Positions 44,139 through 53,043 of a stretch of 64,000 nucleotides of DNA are shown piece after piece. Made by a program: the position numbers and the translations under genes. How positions within the stretch are numbered: position 1 is the first letter of the stretch; each line of letters begins with the position of its first letter. The notes below the pieces were generated by a model that saw only the letters and a program-made list of their open reading frames with translations, made no database searches and was not told the DNA's origin. The DNA lies in NCBI RefSeq assembly GCF_004028635.1, contig NZ_RQJW01000006.1:620001-684000 (forward strand), in the 5' to 3' direction. Source of the stretch: Streptomyces cyaneus (GTDB taxonomy: Bacteria; Actinomycetota; Actinomycetes; Streptomycetales; Streptomycetaceae).

Positions 44139-44510
44139 ATGTCGTACCGACTTTTCCCCCGCCGCGAAGGCCGCGAAGGCCGCGACCGCGGCCAGGTCGC
44201 CATCGAGTACCTCGGGTTCATCCCGATCCTGATCCTCGTCGCCATGGCCGGCGTACAGGTCGGGCTCATCGCCTACACCGCCCAGCAGGCCGGCACCGCG
44301 GCCAGGGCGGGCGCCCGGGCGGCCTCGCTGGACGAGAGCGCGCAGGACGCCTGTGCGACCGCGATCAGCGACTGGCTGTCCGTCACCTGCGTCCCCGCGG
44401 AGGGCGGCGACGAGGTCACCGTCACCGCCGTCGTCGAGATCCCGTCGATCGTCCCCGGCTGGAACTTCGACGACGCCCAGAAGACCGCGACCATGCCGCT
44501 CGACCACTGA
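44139..44510 (+). CDS. TadE-like minor pseudopilin
   Basis: 123 residues from ATG 44139, one base after the previous stop, with AGGAGG upstream. A charged leader (REGREGRDRG) precedes the type IV-like segment QVAIEYLGFIPILILVAMAG. A Cys pair (DACATAI, VTCVPAE) may form a disulphide in the short outer domain. It is paralogous to the preceding gene. Confidence 0.85.
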   Translation: MSYRLFPRREGREGRDRGQVAIEYLGFIPILILVAMAGVQVGLIAYTAQQAGTAARAGARAASLDESAQDACATAISDWLSVTCVPAEGGDEVTVTAVVEIPSIVPGWNFDDAQKTATMPLDH

Positions 44511-44522
44511 ACGAGGATCCAC

Positions 44523-45860
44523 ATGAGCCTGAGGTCACGCATCAACACCCCCGAGGAGAACACCGGGCGGGGCGAGGACGGCCACCTGGTCGCCTCGTAC
44601 CGGGCCAAGCTCCTGGAGGAGATCGACCTCGCCGAGATGAGCTCGCTTGCCGCGGCCGAGCGCCGGGCCCGCCTGGAGCGGGTGCTCGGGCACATCATCA
44701 GCCGTGAGGGCCCGGTGCTGTCGACGGTCGAGCGCTCGCAGCTGATCCGCAGGGTCGTCGACGAGGCACTCGGGCTGGGCATCCTGGAGCCGCTGCTGGA
44801 GGACGCGTCGATCACCGAGATCATGGTGAACGGCCCGGACGCGATCTTCGTCGAACGCGCGGGCCGCGTCGAGCAGTTGCCGCTGCGCTTCCCCTCCCAC
44901 GACCAGCTGATGCAGACCATCGAGCGGATCGTCTCGACGGTGAACCGGCGCGTGGACGAGTCGAACCCCATGGTGGACGCACGTCTGCCGTCCGGCGAGC
45001 GCGTGAACGTCATCATCCCGCCGCTGGCGCTCACCGGCGCGACGCTGACGATCCGCCGCTTCCCCCGCTCCTTCACCCTGCACGAGATGATCGGCCTCGG
45101 CTCGCTCGACGAGCCCATGGTGTATCTGCTGGCCGGGCTGGTGCAGGCGAAGTTCAACATCATCGTCTCGGGCGCCACGGGCACGGGCAAGACCACGCTG
45201 CTCAACGCCCTGTCGGGGCTGATCCCCGAGCGCGAGCGCATCATCACCATCGAGGACTCGGCCGAACTCCAGCTCCAGCAGTCCCATGTGATCCGGCTGG
45301 AGTCGCGCCCGCCGAACGTGGAGGGCAAGGGCCAGGTGACCATCCGCGACCTGGTCCGCAACTCCCTGCGCATGCGCCCCGACCGCATCGTCGTCGGTGA
45401 GGTCCGCGGCGGTGAGTCCCTGGACATGCTCCAGGCGATGTCGACCGGTCACGACGGCTCCCTCGCCACCGTGCACGCCAACAGCACGGAGGACGCCCTG
45501 ATGCGACTGAAGACCCTCGCGTCCATGTCCGACGTGACGGTCCCCTTCGAGGCGCTGCACGACCAGATCAACAGCGCGGTGGACGTGATCATCCAGCTGA
45601 CCCGTTTCCCGGACGGCGCCCGCAGGATCACCGAGATCGCCATCCTGGACAGCCACGGCGCGGAGCCGTACCGCCTGGCGACGGCGGCCCGCTTCAACGC
45701 CCATCCCATGACGCCGGACGGCCGCGTCCACGGCGCCTTCGCGTACTACCCCCTCCCGCGCCGCACCGCGGACCGCCTCTACATGGCGAGCCAGCCGATA
45801 CCCCAGGCCTTCGGCGTCGCCCAGTCCCCGCTCGAGCTCGCCACCCGAGAAGCCAGGTAG
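44523..45860 (+). CDS. TadA/CpaF pilus assembly ATPase
   Basis: A 445-residue secretion ATPase of the PilT/VirB11 superfamily. Walker A GATGTGKTT is at residues 217-225, the Asp box around ITIEDSAELQLQQ, Walker B near RIVVGEVRGGE, and the His box around MSTGHDGSLATVHANS. It powers Flp pilus polymerisation at the membrane with the TadB and TadC products encoded immediately downstream. Confidence 0.95.
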   Translation: MSLRSRINTPEENTGRGEDGHLVASYRAKLLEEIDLAEMSSLAAAERRARLERVLGHIISREGPVLSTVERSQLIRRVVDEALGLGILEPLLEDASITEIMVNGPDAIFVERAGRVEQLPLRFPSHDQLMQTIERIVSTVNRRVDESNPMVDARLPSGERVNVIIPPLALTGATLTIRRFPRSFTLHEMIGLGSLDEPMVYLLAGLVQAKFNIIVSGATGTGKTTLLNALSGLIPERERIITIEDSAELQLQQSHVIRLESRPPNVEGKGQVTIRDLVRNSLRMRPDRIVVGEVRGGESLDMLQAMSTGHDGSLATVHANSTEDALMRLKTLASMSDVTVPFEALHDQINSAVDVIIQLTRFPDGARRITEIAILDSHGAEPYRLATAARFNAHPMTPDGRVHGAFAYYPLPRRTADRLYMASQPIPQAFGVAQSPLELATREAR

Positions 45861-45869
45861 GACCCACCC

Positions 45870-46817
45870 ATGGACCTGCAGACCCGCATCACCCTCACGA
45901 CCGGCGTCGCCCTGCTGACCTGCGCCCTGGCTGTGGTGGGCGTCCACGCCCACGCCGCCGGCCGGGCCCAGCGCCAGGCCCTGGTCGACCGCCTGACTTC
46001 CACCGGCCAGCTCACCGGATCCGGCGGCCGCCGGCGCCGCTTCACGGACCTGGACCGTCGCCTGCGCCGTACGAAGCTGGGAAAGCGGCTGGAACTCCGC
46101 CTGGCGGCAACCGGCCTGGACGTCACCCCGGGCGAGTTCTTCGTCTACATGCTGGCGACGGTGGCGGGCCTGTGGCTGATCGGCCAGGCGACCCTCGCGC
46201 CCTTCTTCGGCCCGATCGCGGGCCTCCTGGGCATCTGGGCCGCGGTCCAGTTCCTCAACTGGCAACGCCAGAAGCGCATCGAGAAGTTCATCAACCAACT
46301 CCCCGAACTGGCCCGCATCCTGGCCAACGCCGCCCACGCGGGCCTCGCCCTCCGCACGGCCATCGGCCTGGCCGCGGAGGAACTGGAGGCCCCGGCTGGC
46401 GAGGAACTCGCCAAGGTCTCCAACCAGCTGGCCCTGGGCGCCTCCATGGACGACGCTCTCGGTGAGCTCACGGAACGCCTGCCGTCCCGCGAGCTGGTCG
46501 TCCTGGTGACCACGCTGGTGCTGTCCAACCGGGCCGGCGGCCAGGTGGTCAGCGCGCTGCGGAACCTGACGGAGACGCTGGAGGAGCGCAAGGAGACGCG
46601 ACGCGAGGTCCGTACACAGCTCTCCCAGGTGAGCATGACGTCGTACGCGGTCCCGGCACTGGGCGTCGGCTCCCTGTTCCTGATGAACGGCGTGAAGGAC
46701 GGCGCCCTGGACCGCATGACGGGTTCGCCGGCGGGCCAGGCGGCGGTGCTGATCGCGTTCGGGCTGTACGCGGTCGGCTTCATCCTGATCCGCCGCCTGT
46801 CGCGGATCGACGTCTGA
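45870..46817 (+). CDS. TadB-like inner-membrane platform protein (T2SS F domain)
   Basis: 315 residues with an N-terminal helix, two central helices (VYMLATVAGLWLIGQA, FFGPIAGLLGIWAAVQ), a T2SSF domain (NQLPELARILANAAHAGLALRTAI...LLVLSNRAGGQVVSAL-like) and a C-terminal helix. It is paired with TadC as the platform on which TadA acts. Confidence 0.92.
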   Translation: MDLQTRITLTTGVALLTCALAVVGVHAHAAGRAQRQALVDRLTSTGQLTGSGGRRRRFTDLDRRLRRTKLGKRLELRLAATGLDVTPGEFFVYMLATVAGLWLIGQATLAPFFGPIAGLLGIWAAVQFLNWQRQKRIEKFINQLPELARILANAAHAGLALRTAIGLAAEELEAPAGEELAKVSNQLALGASMDDALGELTERLPSRELVVLVTTLVLSNRAGGQVVSALRNLTETLEERKETRREVRTQLSQVSMTSYAVPALGVGSLFLMNGVKDGALDRMTGSPAGQAAVLIAFGLYAVGFILIRRLSRIDV

Positions 46818-46842
46818 GGCGCGGGCAGGGAGGACGAAGACG

Positions 46843-47757
46843 ATGGGGACGATGATGGGACTGGGACCACTGGGATTCCTCCTGGCGCTGGTGGCCGCCC
46901 TGAGCGTGTGGGGGATCTTCGCCGGCATCCGCATGTACCGCGCGGAGGCGAAACTGCCCGGCGATCTGGCGCTGGCCCTGGAGATCGGCGCGACCCGCAC
47001 CGGCGCCGTGGACTCGCTCATCGACCGCATGGGCATGCGCTACGCCCCCGCCGTGCTGCGCCTGATGGGCCCGAAGCTGGTCGCCAAGTACCGCCGCAAG
47101 ATCGACCTCGCGGGCAACCCCGGCGGCCTGACCATCGACCGCTATGCGGCCAGGCGTGCGGTGTACGGCTTCCTGGGCGCGGTCGGCTTCCTGGTGTTCC
47201 TCCTGCGCGGCCAGGTACTGATAGCTCTCCTCCTCCTGGCCTTCGGCGCCTTCTGGACGGAGGTCGGCATCTGGTCGGCGATCCGGATCAGGAAGGACGA
47301 GATCGAACGCACCCTGCCGGACTTCCTGGACGTACTGGCGGTGGTGGTGAGCGCGGGCCTGGGCTTCCGCCAGGCATTGGACCGGGTCGCCTCGAAGTAC
47401 GAGGGCCCCTGGGCCGACGAACTGCGCATCACCCTGCGCCAGATGGACCTCGGCATGAGCCGCCGCCAGGCCTTCGCGGAGCTGAGGCGCAGGAACGACT
47501 CCGAGCAGGTGGCGATGTTCGTGACGGCACTCCAGCAGGGGGAGGAACTGGGCGCGCCGATCGTCGACACGCTGGTGGCGCTGGCGAAGGACATGCGCCG
47601 CACGGACGCCCAGAACGCCCGGCGGAAGGCGGCTCGGGCGGTACCCAAGGCCACGATGATGATCACGACGTTCATGGTCCCGGCGACGATGATCCTGCTG
47701 GGCGCGGGGCTGTTGCTGGGGTCGGGGACGGACTTCGGGTCGTTGACGGGGGAGTAG
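46843..47757 (+). CDS. TadC-like inner-membrane platform protein (T2SS F domain)
   Basis: 304 residues with an N-terminal helix, two central helices (VYGFLGAVGFLVFLLRG, LIALLLLAFGAFW), a T2SSF domain (TLPDFLDVLAVVVSAGLGFRQA...FVTALQQGEELGAPI) and a last helix near TTFMVPATMILLGAGLL. It follows tadB by 25 bases, completing the TadA-TadB-TadC core. Confidence 0.92.
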   Translation: MGTMMGLGPLGFLLALVAALSVWGIFAGIRMYRAEAKLPGDLALALEIGATRTGAVDSLIDRMGMRYAPAVLRLMGPKLVAKYRRKIDLAGNPGGLTIDRYAARRAVYGFLGAVGFLVFLLRGQVLIALLLLAFGAFWTEVGIWSAIRIRKDEIERTLPDFLDVLAVVVSAGLGFRQALDRVASKYEGPWADELRITLRQMDLGMSRRQAFAELRRRNDSEQVAMFVTALQQGEELGAPIVDTLVALAKDMRRTDAQNARRKAARAVPKATMMITTFMVPATMILLGAGLLLGSGTDFGSLTGE

Positions 47758-47772
47758 AGGGGAGGGCGGGCG

Positions 47773-49272
47773 ATGGCGGGTGTGCCGGTGAGGATGAGGA
47801 CGGGGTCGGGGTCGGGGTCGCGGTCGGGGAGGAGTGCGGGGTCGGAGACGAGTTCGGGGTCAGGCGCAGGGGCAGGGGCAGGGCCACCAGACACAGGCAC
47901 AGACACAGGCACAGACACAGGCACAGACACAGGCCAAGGCACAGGCCCAGGGACGGGCGTACGGAGGGTCGGCTTCCGGCGTCTGCGACGCCGCGGGGCT
48001 TCCGGGAAGTCCGGGGAAGTCGAGCAGTCGTCGAAGATCCCCCTCCAGATAAACGCCCTCCAGGCGATGTGTCGCCAGGTCTTCGGCTTCCGCCTCGCCA
48101 TGATCGCGCTCGCGGCACCCGGGGCCCTGCTCAACGCGGCACCGGGCCTGGGCACCCGGCTGGTGGGCGCGGCGGTGGTCATCACCTTCATGGCCTCGTA
48201 CGCCCTGTTCCGCGACTGGGAACGCTTCGGACCGCTCCTCCTGCGCCACCCCACCCTCCTGGCGGTGGACACCCTCTTCACTTCCCTCCTGCTGATCTCC
48301 GCCGGCCCGGACACCACCCTGGCCTACGTCAGCGTCTGCACCCCGCTCCTGGCCGGCATCGTCTACGGCTACCGGGGCGCGGCGGTGTTCGCCAGCGCGC
48401 AGTCCCTGATCCTGCTGCTGGCCTACGCGATCAACAGGGACGCGCAGGCGGGCAGCGGCTTGGCGGAGAAGCTCCTCCTGCCGGGCCTGTGCGTCATAAC
48501 GGGTGCGCTCGGCTCGTCCCTGCGCAACCTCATGCTCCGCTTCGGCACGGCCACCCAGGCCCTCACGACGATCCAGGCCCGCCTGGCGGTGACGGAGGCG
48601 GTCAGCGCGGAACGAGCCCGCCTGGCCCGCGAGATGCACGACTCGGTGGCCAAGACGCTGCACGGTGTGGCGCTGGCGGCGGAGGGGCTGGCGGCTTCCT
48701 CGGCGTCGGCCTCGATGGACCCGGCCCGCATCAGGCAGCAGGCGGAACTGGTGGCACGCTCCGCCCGCCGAGCCGCGGCGGAGTCCCGGGAACTTCTGGC
48801 GGACCTGCGCCGCGAGTCCGATCCGGACCAGGCGACGGACATCGCGTCGGAACTGGCCGCTCGTATCGAGGACTTCGCGACCCGTACCGGCATGCGAGCC
48901 GCATACGTCTCCATGGGCGAGGCCCCCGCACCTCCGGTGCCGCCGGCCGTCGCCCGTCAACTCCTCACCATCACCGAGGAGGCCATGGAGAACGCCCACC
49001 GCCACGCGAACGCGACCCGGGTCGACGTACGAGCAGGTGTCCAGGGCGACGTGCTGCATCTGACGGTCCAGGACGACGGGCAGGGACTGCCCACCGACAC
49101 CAGCTCCGAACACCTCCGCCGGTCAGGCCACTTCGGTCTGATCGGCATGGCCGAACGAGCTGCCTCGATCGGCGCCCGCATGCACCTCGGCAAGGGCAGC
49201 CACTCCCGCGGCACGGAGGTCCGACTGGAACTCCCGCTGGCAGCCCTGACGACAACAAAGGCGACCACATGA
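47773..49272 (+). CDS. NarL/DesK-type sensor histidine kinase inside the Tad locus
   Basis: 499 residues. The N-terminal 60 are low-complexity, encoded by GGGGTC and ACACAGGCACAG repeats (TGTDTGTD). Several membrane helices follow (about 95-250), then a HisKA_3 domain with the phospho-acceptor His289 in REMHDSVAKTLHG and an HATPase domain (ENAHRHANATRVDV, DDGQGLP, HFGLIGMAERA). It is coupled by ATGA to a NarL-type regulator, so the pair probably controls the pilus genes. The true start may lie after the repeat. Confidence 0.9.
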   Translation: MAGVPVRMRTGSGSGSRSGRSAGSETSSGSGAGAGAGPPDTGTDTGTDTGTDTGQGTGPGTGVRRVGFRRLRRRGASGKSGEVEQSSKIPLQINALQAMCRQVFGFRLAMIALAAPGALLNAAPGLGTRLVGAAVVITFMASYALFRDWERFGPLLLRHPTLLAVDTLFTSLLLISAGPDTTLAYVSVCTPLLAGIVYGYRGAAVFASAQSLILLLAYAINRDAQAGSGLAEKLLLPGLCVITGALGSSLRNLMLRFGTATQALTTIQARLAVTEAVSAERARLAREMHDSVAKTLHGVALAAEGLAASSASASMDPARIRQQAELVARSARRAAAESRELLADLRRESDPDQATDIASELAARIEDFATRTGMRAAYVSMGEAPAPPVPPAVARQLLTITEEAMENAHRHANATRVDVRAGVQGDVLHLTVQDDGQGLPTDTSSEHLRRSGHFGLIGMAERAASIGARMHLGKGSHSRGTEVRLELPLAALTTTKATT

Positions 49273-49982
49273 ACACCCCCCTCCGGATCGTCGTGGCCGA
49301 CGACAACCCAGTGGTCCGCGCAGGTCTGACGGCTCTCCTCTCCGCCCACGAGGACATAACGGTCGTGGCCGAGGCGACCAACGGCCACGAGGCCCACGAG
49401 GCCGCCCTCCAGCACCGCCCCGACGCGATTCTCCTGGACGTCCGCATGCCGGGCATGGACGGCATCGAGGCGCTCCCGCACCTTGTCCGTACAGCCCCGG
49501 TGATGATGCTGACGTACAGCGGGGAGTCGGAGACGGTCCGCGCGGCGATGCGTCGAGGGGCGGTCGGCTATCTGGTGCACGGGGAGTTCACGGCGGACGA
49601 ACTGGTCAGGGCGGTGCGGGACATGAAGGACGGCCGCCCCCACTTCACTTCCACGGCTTTGGCGTCCCTCGCGCAAGCAAACGCCAAGGATCCAACCGCT
49701 ACAGGGAATTTCGAGGAACCGCTTTCGCAACTGCAACCAGATATGGGACAGTCGTCGTCGTACAGGTCGCGGTTCCAGCTGAGCAGGAGGGAGGCGGAGA
49801 TCATGGACCTCATCGCATCGGGCATGAACAACCAGCAGATCGCCGCCGCCTGCTTCATCAGCGAGAAGACGGTCAAGAACCACATCAACAGGATCTTCGC
49901 CAAACTCCATAGCACCAGTCGCGCGGAAGCGGCGGCCAAGTGGCTGGGTACGGCCCCGGGTTCACACCCAGGACGGAGTTGA
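49269..49982 (+). CDS. NarL/FixJ-type response regulator
   Basis: 237 residues. The receiver domain has the acidic pair Asp11/Asp12, phospho-acceptor Asp57 (ILLDVRMPG) and Thr in MLTYSG. The usual conserved Lys (GYLxK) is replaced: the segment reads GYLVHGE, which may change the phosphorylation response. The C-terminal LuxR helix-turn-helix is LSRREAEIMDLIASGMNNQQ...EKTVKNHINRIFAKL. It overlaps the kinase stop by 4 bp. Confidence 0.92.
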   Translation: MNTPLRIVVADDNPVVRAGLTALLSAHEDITVVAEATNGHEAHEAALQHRPDAILLDVRMPGMDGIEALPHLVRTAPVMMLTYSGESETVRAAMRRGAVGYLVHGEFTADELVRAVRDMKDGRPHFTSTALASLAQANAKDPTATGNFEEPLSQLQPDMGQSSSYRSRFQLSRREAEIMDLIASGMNNQQIAAACFISEKTVKNHINRIFAKLHSTSRAEAAAKWLGTAPGSHPGRS

Positions 49983-50124
49983 CCGGCGATGACACAGCGA
50001 TGGTTTTCGGCCGGGGCCCGGAATTGGGCCCAGGGACCCTCTGGTGTTTCCGGTATTCACGCTTACGTTTCTCCTGTGCATGAGCCAAGCGCTCAGCGAT
50101 CGCCGGACACCGGAGGGGAACACC

Positions 50125-50322
50125 ATGAGCAACTGGATCAACACGACCGTCGAGTACCTGCGCTCCCGTGCCGCTCGCGACGACAAGGGGCAGACGGCGG
50201 TGGAGTATCTGGGGATCATCGCGGTGGTTGTGGCGATCGTGTTGGCGATTACGGGGACGGACATCGGTCAGACGATCTTCGATGCGATCACGGACAAGAT
50301 CACCGAGGTGACCGGCGGCTGA
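50125..50322 (+). CDS. Flp/Fap-type major pilin
   Basis: A 65-residue prepilin from ATG 50125 with GGAGG eight bases upstream. A charged leader (RSRAARDDKG) precedes the processing site and hydrophobic segment GQTAVEYLGIIAVVVAIVLA, with the Glu-Tyr pair diagnostic of Flp pilins. It should be cleaved after Gly by a TadV-type prepilin peptidase and polymerised by TadABC. No such peptidase gene is seen in the window. Confidence 0.92.
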   Translation: MSNWINTTVEYLRSRAARDDKGQTAVEYLGIIAVVVAIVLAITGTDIGQTIFDAITDKITEVTGG

Positions 50323-50933
50323 TGCGACCACCAAGGTACGGCGACGCCGGGCAGGCCTTCCCCATCTACATCACGGTGGTGGCGGGCCTGCTTTTTCTCG
50401 CGTTCGCTTACCTTGCGGTCGGCCAGGCCGCGGCAAACCGGAACGGCGCCCAAACTGCGGCGGACGCGGCAGCTTTGGCGGCGGCGCTGGACACGCGGGA
50501 CCAACTCGCGGGCAAGTGGGTGGAGGACGTACTCGACCCGACGAAGTGGCAGGACATTTTCGACGGTGACGTGGAGGGCCTGGATCTGTCGTGCTGGCGG
50601 GCAGATCAGCTCGCGGCGCAGAACGATGCGCATGTAGAAAGCTGCGATCCAGGGATTTTGCGCTACGAGGTCGAGGTCAGGACGGACAAGCCCGTCGGAG
50701 ACTCGATCGTCCCCGGCAATGCGAACAAGAAGTCGGTGGCGTTCGCCACTGCCGTGATCGAGCCCCGGTGCACGTTCGAACTCCCCGGCGAGGGCTCCGG
50801 GGGCGGCGACGGGAACGACGTACTGCCACTGCCGCAACTCACCTGCGAGGACGAGAACTGGGACCCGGACCCGGACGATCCGACCACCCTTCCGGACCCT
50901 GAGGACCTCTTCGACGTCCATCTGGCCGACTGA
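50322..50933 (+). CDS. TadG-like pilus-assembly protein
   Basis: 203 residues; its ATG shares one base with the pilin stop (TGATG). The N-terminal anchor FPIYITVVAGLLFLAFAYLAVGQ is followed by the TadE/G-type NRNGAQTAADAAALAAAL motif. The rest is an outer domain with Cys residues (DLSCWRA, VESCDPG, PRCTFEL, LTCEDEN) and a very acidic Pro/Asp-rich tail. It is probably a minor pilus component. Confidence 0.85.
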   Translation: MRPPRYGDAGQAFPIYITVVAGLLFLAFAYLAVGQAAANRNGAQTAADAAALAAALDTRDQLAGKWVEDVLDPTKWQDIFDGDVEGLDLSCWRADQLAAQNDAHVESCDPGILRYEVEVRTDKPVGDSIVPGNANKKSVAFATAVIEPRCTFELPGEGSGGGDGNDVLPLPQLTCEDENWDPDPDDPTTLPDPEDLFDVHLAD

Positions 50934-50967
50934 CAAGCGAACGACGAGTGACGAAGGAAGCAGAGGC

Positions 50968-51549
50968 ATGAGCATTCGGTTCACGACGAAGGCCCACAGG
51001 GGGATGGTCGCGCTGACCGTTGCGGCTGGTCTGGCCCTCGGCGTGGCCGCCTGTGGCGGTGGAGGGGACGACGACAAGAAGCCGCAGGCTTCGGCTTCCG
51101 CTCCCACCAACGGTGGATCCGACCTGAGTGCCCAAGAGGGACAGGCGGACGAGCCCTTGGCGGAGTTGAAGGGTTCGGACGGACTGCTCCTCCAGATCAC
51201 CTCTGCCCAGCGGGATTCTGGCGGTTTCATCACCGTGAACGGCAACCTGAAGAACGACGGGGCCAAGAGCATCTCGGTCCCGTCCGCGTTGAGCGGCAAT
51301 GAGACCGAGATCATCAGGAACGGCAGGTCGCTCGGCGGTGCCACACTCGTCGACTCGAAAAGCAAGAAGCGGTACTACGTCCTGCGTGACACGGACGGCC
51401 GTCCGCTGACCACCACGGGTTTCTCGTCCCTCAAAGCCGGCGAGAGCCTGGCCGTGTTCATGCAGTTCCCCTCTCCGCCCACGGACACCGCCGAGGTCAC
51501 CTTCCAGCTGCCGACCTTCGCCGCCGCGGCCATCCAGATCTCCGGATGA
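50968..51549 (+). CDS. Lipoprotein of the Tad locus
   Basis: 193 residues with a lipoprotein signal (GLALGVAACGGGG; lipidated Cys about 29), a short polar linker and a beta-rich domain (LLLQITSAQRDSGGFITVNG onward) resembling DUF4352-like outer-surface domains. It is coupled by a 4-bp overlap to the OmpA-like gene and probably supports pilus or wall attachment. Function inferred from context only. Confidence 0.78.
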   Translation: MSIRFTTKAHRGMVALTVAAGLALGVAACGGGGDDDKKPQASASAPTNGGSDLSAQEGQADEPLAELKGSDGLLLQITSAQRDSGGFITVNGNLKNDGAKSISVPSALSGNETEIIRNGRSLGGATLVDSKSKKRYYVLRDTDGRPLTTTGFSSLKAGESLAVFMQFPSPPTDTAEVTFQLPTFAAAAIQISG

Positions 51550-52178
51550 GGCGCCCGATGACCCGCATCTCGATCACCCTCACCGCAGCCACAGTCATGC
51601 TCGCCACCCACATCCTCGGCGCCACAACAGCCGACGCAGCCGACGACCCCGTCGTCCCGCCCGGTACCGAAGCGACAGCCGCCGCGCCCGTCGAAGTGGA
51701 CGCGAACGACCCCGACCTCAAGCTTCCCGAGGGGGCGACCCTTGCGGAACCCAAGGTCCTGGACATCAAGCAGGTCGTCGAGGACCAGGCCGGTGAGGAA
51801 CGCCGGGAAGACACCAACACGGACGTGAAGTTCGCCCTCCAGGCGGAGGTCCTCTTCCCCAAGGACAGCGCGAAGCTGACCGGCGAGGCGAAGGCCCGTA
51901 TCTCGGAGATCGCCGAGGAGATCAAGACCCAGAAAGCCCCCCGGATCCGCGTCTTCGGCTTCACCGACAACCTCGGCTCCTCGGCCCACGGCGACGTCCT
52001 GTCCAGGAAGCGCGCGAACGCCGTACAGGGGATCCTGGAAGCGGAACTGAACGACTCGACGGTCACGTACGAGGTACGGGGGTACGGCGAGCAGTACCCG
52101 ATCTCTTCGAACGCGACGGAGGCGGGGCGTAAGAAGAACCGGCGGGTGGAGGTGTCGTTCCCGCGTACGGAGGGCTGA
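51546..52178 (+). CDS. OmpA-C-like peptidoglycan-binding protein
   Basis: 210 residues with a signal peptide (cleavage near ADA-AD), a spacer and an OmpA/MotB-type domain: AEVLFPKDSAKLTGEAKARI, IRVFGFTDNLGSSAHGDVLS, RRVEVSF. The Asp and Arg that bind diaminopimelate (TDN...SRKRA) are present. In a bacterium with one membrane it would anchor the pilus apparatus to the wall. Confidence 0.88.
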   Translation: MRRPMTRISITLTAATVMLATHILGATTADAADDPVVPPGTEATAAAPVEVDANDPDLKLPEGATLAEPKVLDIKQVVEDQAGEERREDTNTDVKFALQAEVLFPKDSAKLTGEAKARISEIAEEIKTQKAPRIRVFGFTDNLGSSAHGDVLSRKRANAVQGILEAELNDSTVTYEVRGYGEQYPISSNATEAGRKKNRRVEVSFPRTEG

Positions 52179-52258
52179 CGTGAACGTCCTGCTCGCCGGC
52201 TGGAGGGGGAGGCCGATCCGAACAGCGCATGGCCCCCTCGAGTGGCAGGATCGGTGCC

Positions 52259-52552
52259 ATGGGCACCGAGAAGGGCTGGGTGTACCGGGTGGACGAGCCG
52301 CACGGTTCACAGGGCTGGGGCCCCTACGGCAGCCGTCCTGAGCGGTGGCGGGGGACCGTCGTCACCGACGATCCTGAAGAGACCGCCGAGTACGTCGCAG
52401 CCCTCGTCGTCACCGACCTGGTGACCGAGTGGGAGATGGGGGGCGCCGGGCAGAGGCATGTGCGCGTGATCGTCTGGGAGGACAGGGAAGGCGACGGGCC
52501 CGAGGACGCGGTGTTCACCGTGGAGATCCGACCCGACATCGACGCAGAGTGA
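52259..52552 (+). CDS. Small conserved hypothetical protein
   Basis: 97 residues from ATG 52259, with CAGGAT seven bases upstream that could be a leaderless -10. The sequence is acidic with strand-like segments (RHVRVIVWEDREG, AVFTVEIRPDI) and no membrane helix. I recognise no family. Confidence 0.6.
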   Translation: MGTEKGWVYRVDEPHGSQGWGPYGSRPERWRGTVVTDDPEETAEYVAALVVTDLVTEWEMGGAGQRHVRVIVWEDREGDGPEDAVFTVEIRPDIDAE

Positions 52553-52592
52553 CCGATCAGCTGTCCGGCTCGTGCGAAGGCTTTGAGGCTCG

Positions 52593-52970
52593 TCACTCGG
52601 TCTCGACCGGCACCCGCACCCCGACCCGCACTCCGACCCGCACCCCCCACCCCGCCATCGCCCCGGCCTCCGCCTCCAGCACATGCCGTGAGCGGAGTCG
52701 GGGCAGGCCCAGGCGGCCGGGTTTCATGGTGCGTACGGCGATGACGGTGAGCTTGCGGTCGAGGTACGCGACGTCGATGGGGATGCGCATGCGGAAGGTG
52801 TGCACGCCGCTGGCGGGCGTGAGCAGCATCGCCCCGTCGACGGAGTCTCGCCCCAGGAGCCCCTTCGTACGGGCCCGATACGACGACGCGACCTCCAGGG
52901 GAACCGAAACGTCACCCCGCTCGCCGTGCACGACCATCGTCCCCGGCCCATCACGCCACCGTCGTCCCAT
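52593..52970 (-). CDS. DUF192 family protein
   Basis: 125 residues from ATG 52970; an ATG at 52937 (MVVHGERG) is also possible. It shows DUF192 signatures SSYRARTKGLLGRD, GAMLLTP, FRMRIPIDVAYLD and the C-terminal VLEAEAGAMAGWGV. The last residues (VRVGVRVGVRV) are encoded by a 12-base tandem repeat and may be a recent extension. The function of DUF192 is unknown. Confidence 0.85.
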   Translation of the reverse strand: MGRRWRDGPGTMVVHGERGDVSVPLEVASSYRARTKGLLGRDSVDGAMLLTPASGVHTFRMRIPIDVAYLDRKLTVIAVRTMKPGRLGLPRLRSRHVLEAEAGAMAGWGVRVGVRVGVRVPVETE

Positions 52971-53043
52971 GCGTCGGACACCTCCTGGGAGCCTCTTCAA
53001 AACTCTGTTGTCCGCCGAGTGCCGGCCGGGTAGGAAAACCCCC

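Noticed and set aside
41664..47036. Very long antisense frames across the Tad locus (41664-43631 and 44535-47036)
   Set aside because: All Tad genes on the plus strand have clear family motifs and tight spacing; the antisense products do not.
46908..49268. Upstream extension of the response-regulator frame through tadC and the kinase
   Set aside because: The regulator begins at the ATG overlapping the kinase stop; upstream residues are out-of-frame readings of real genes.
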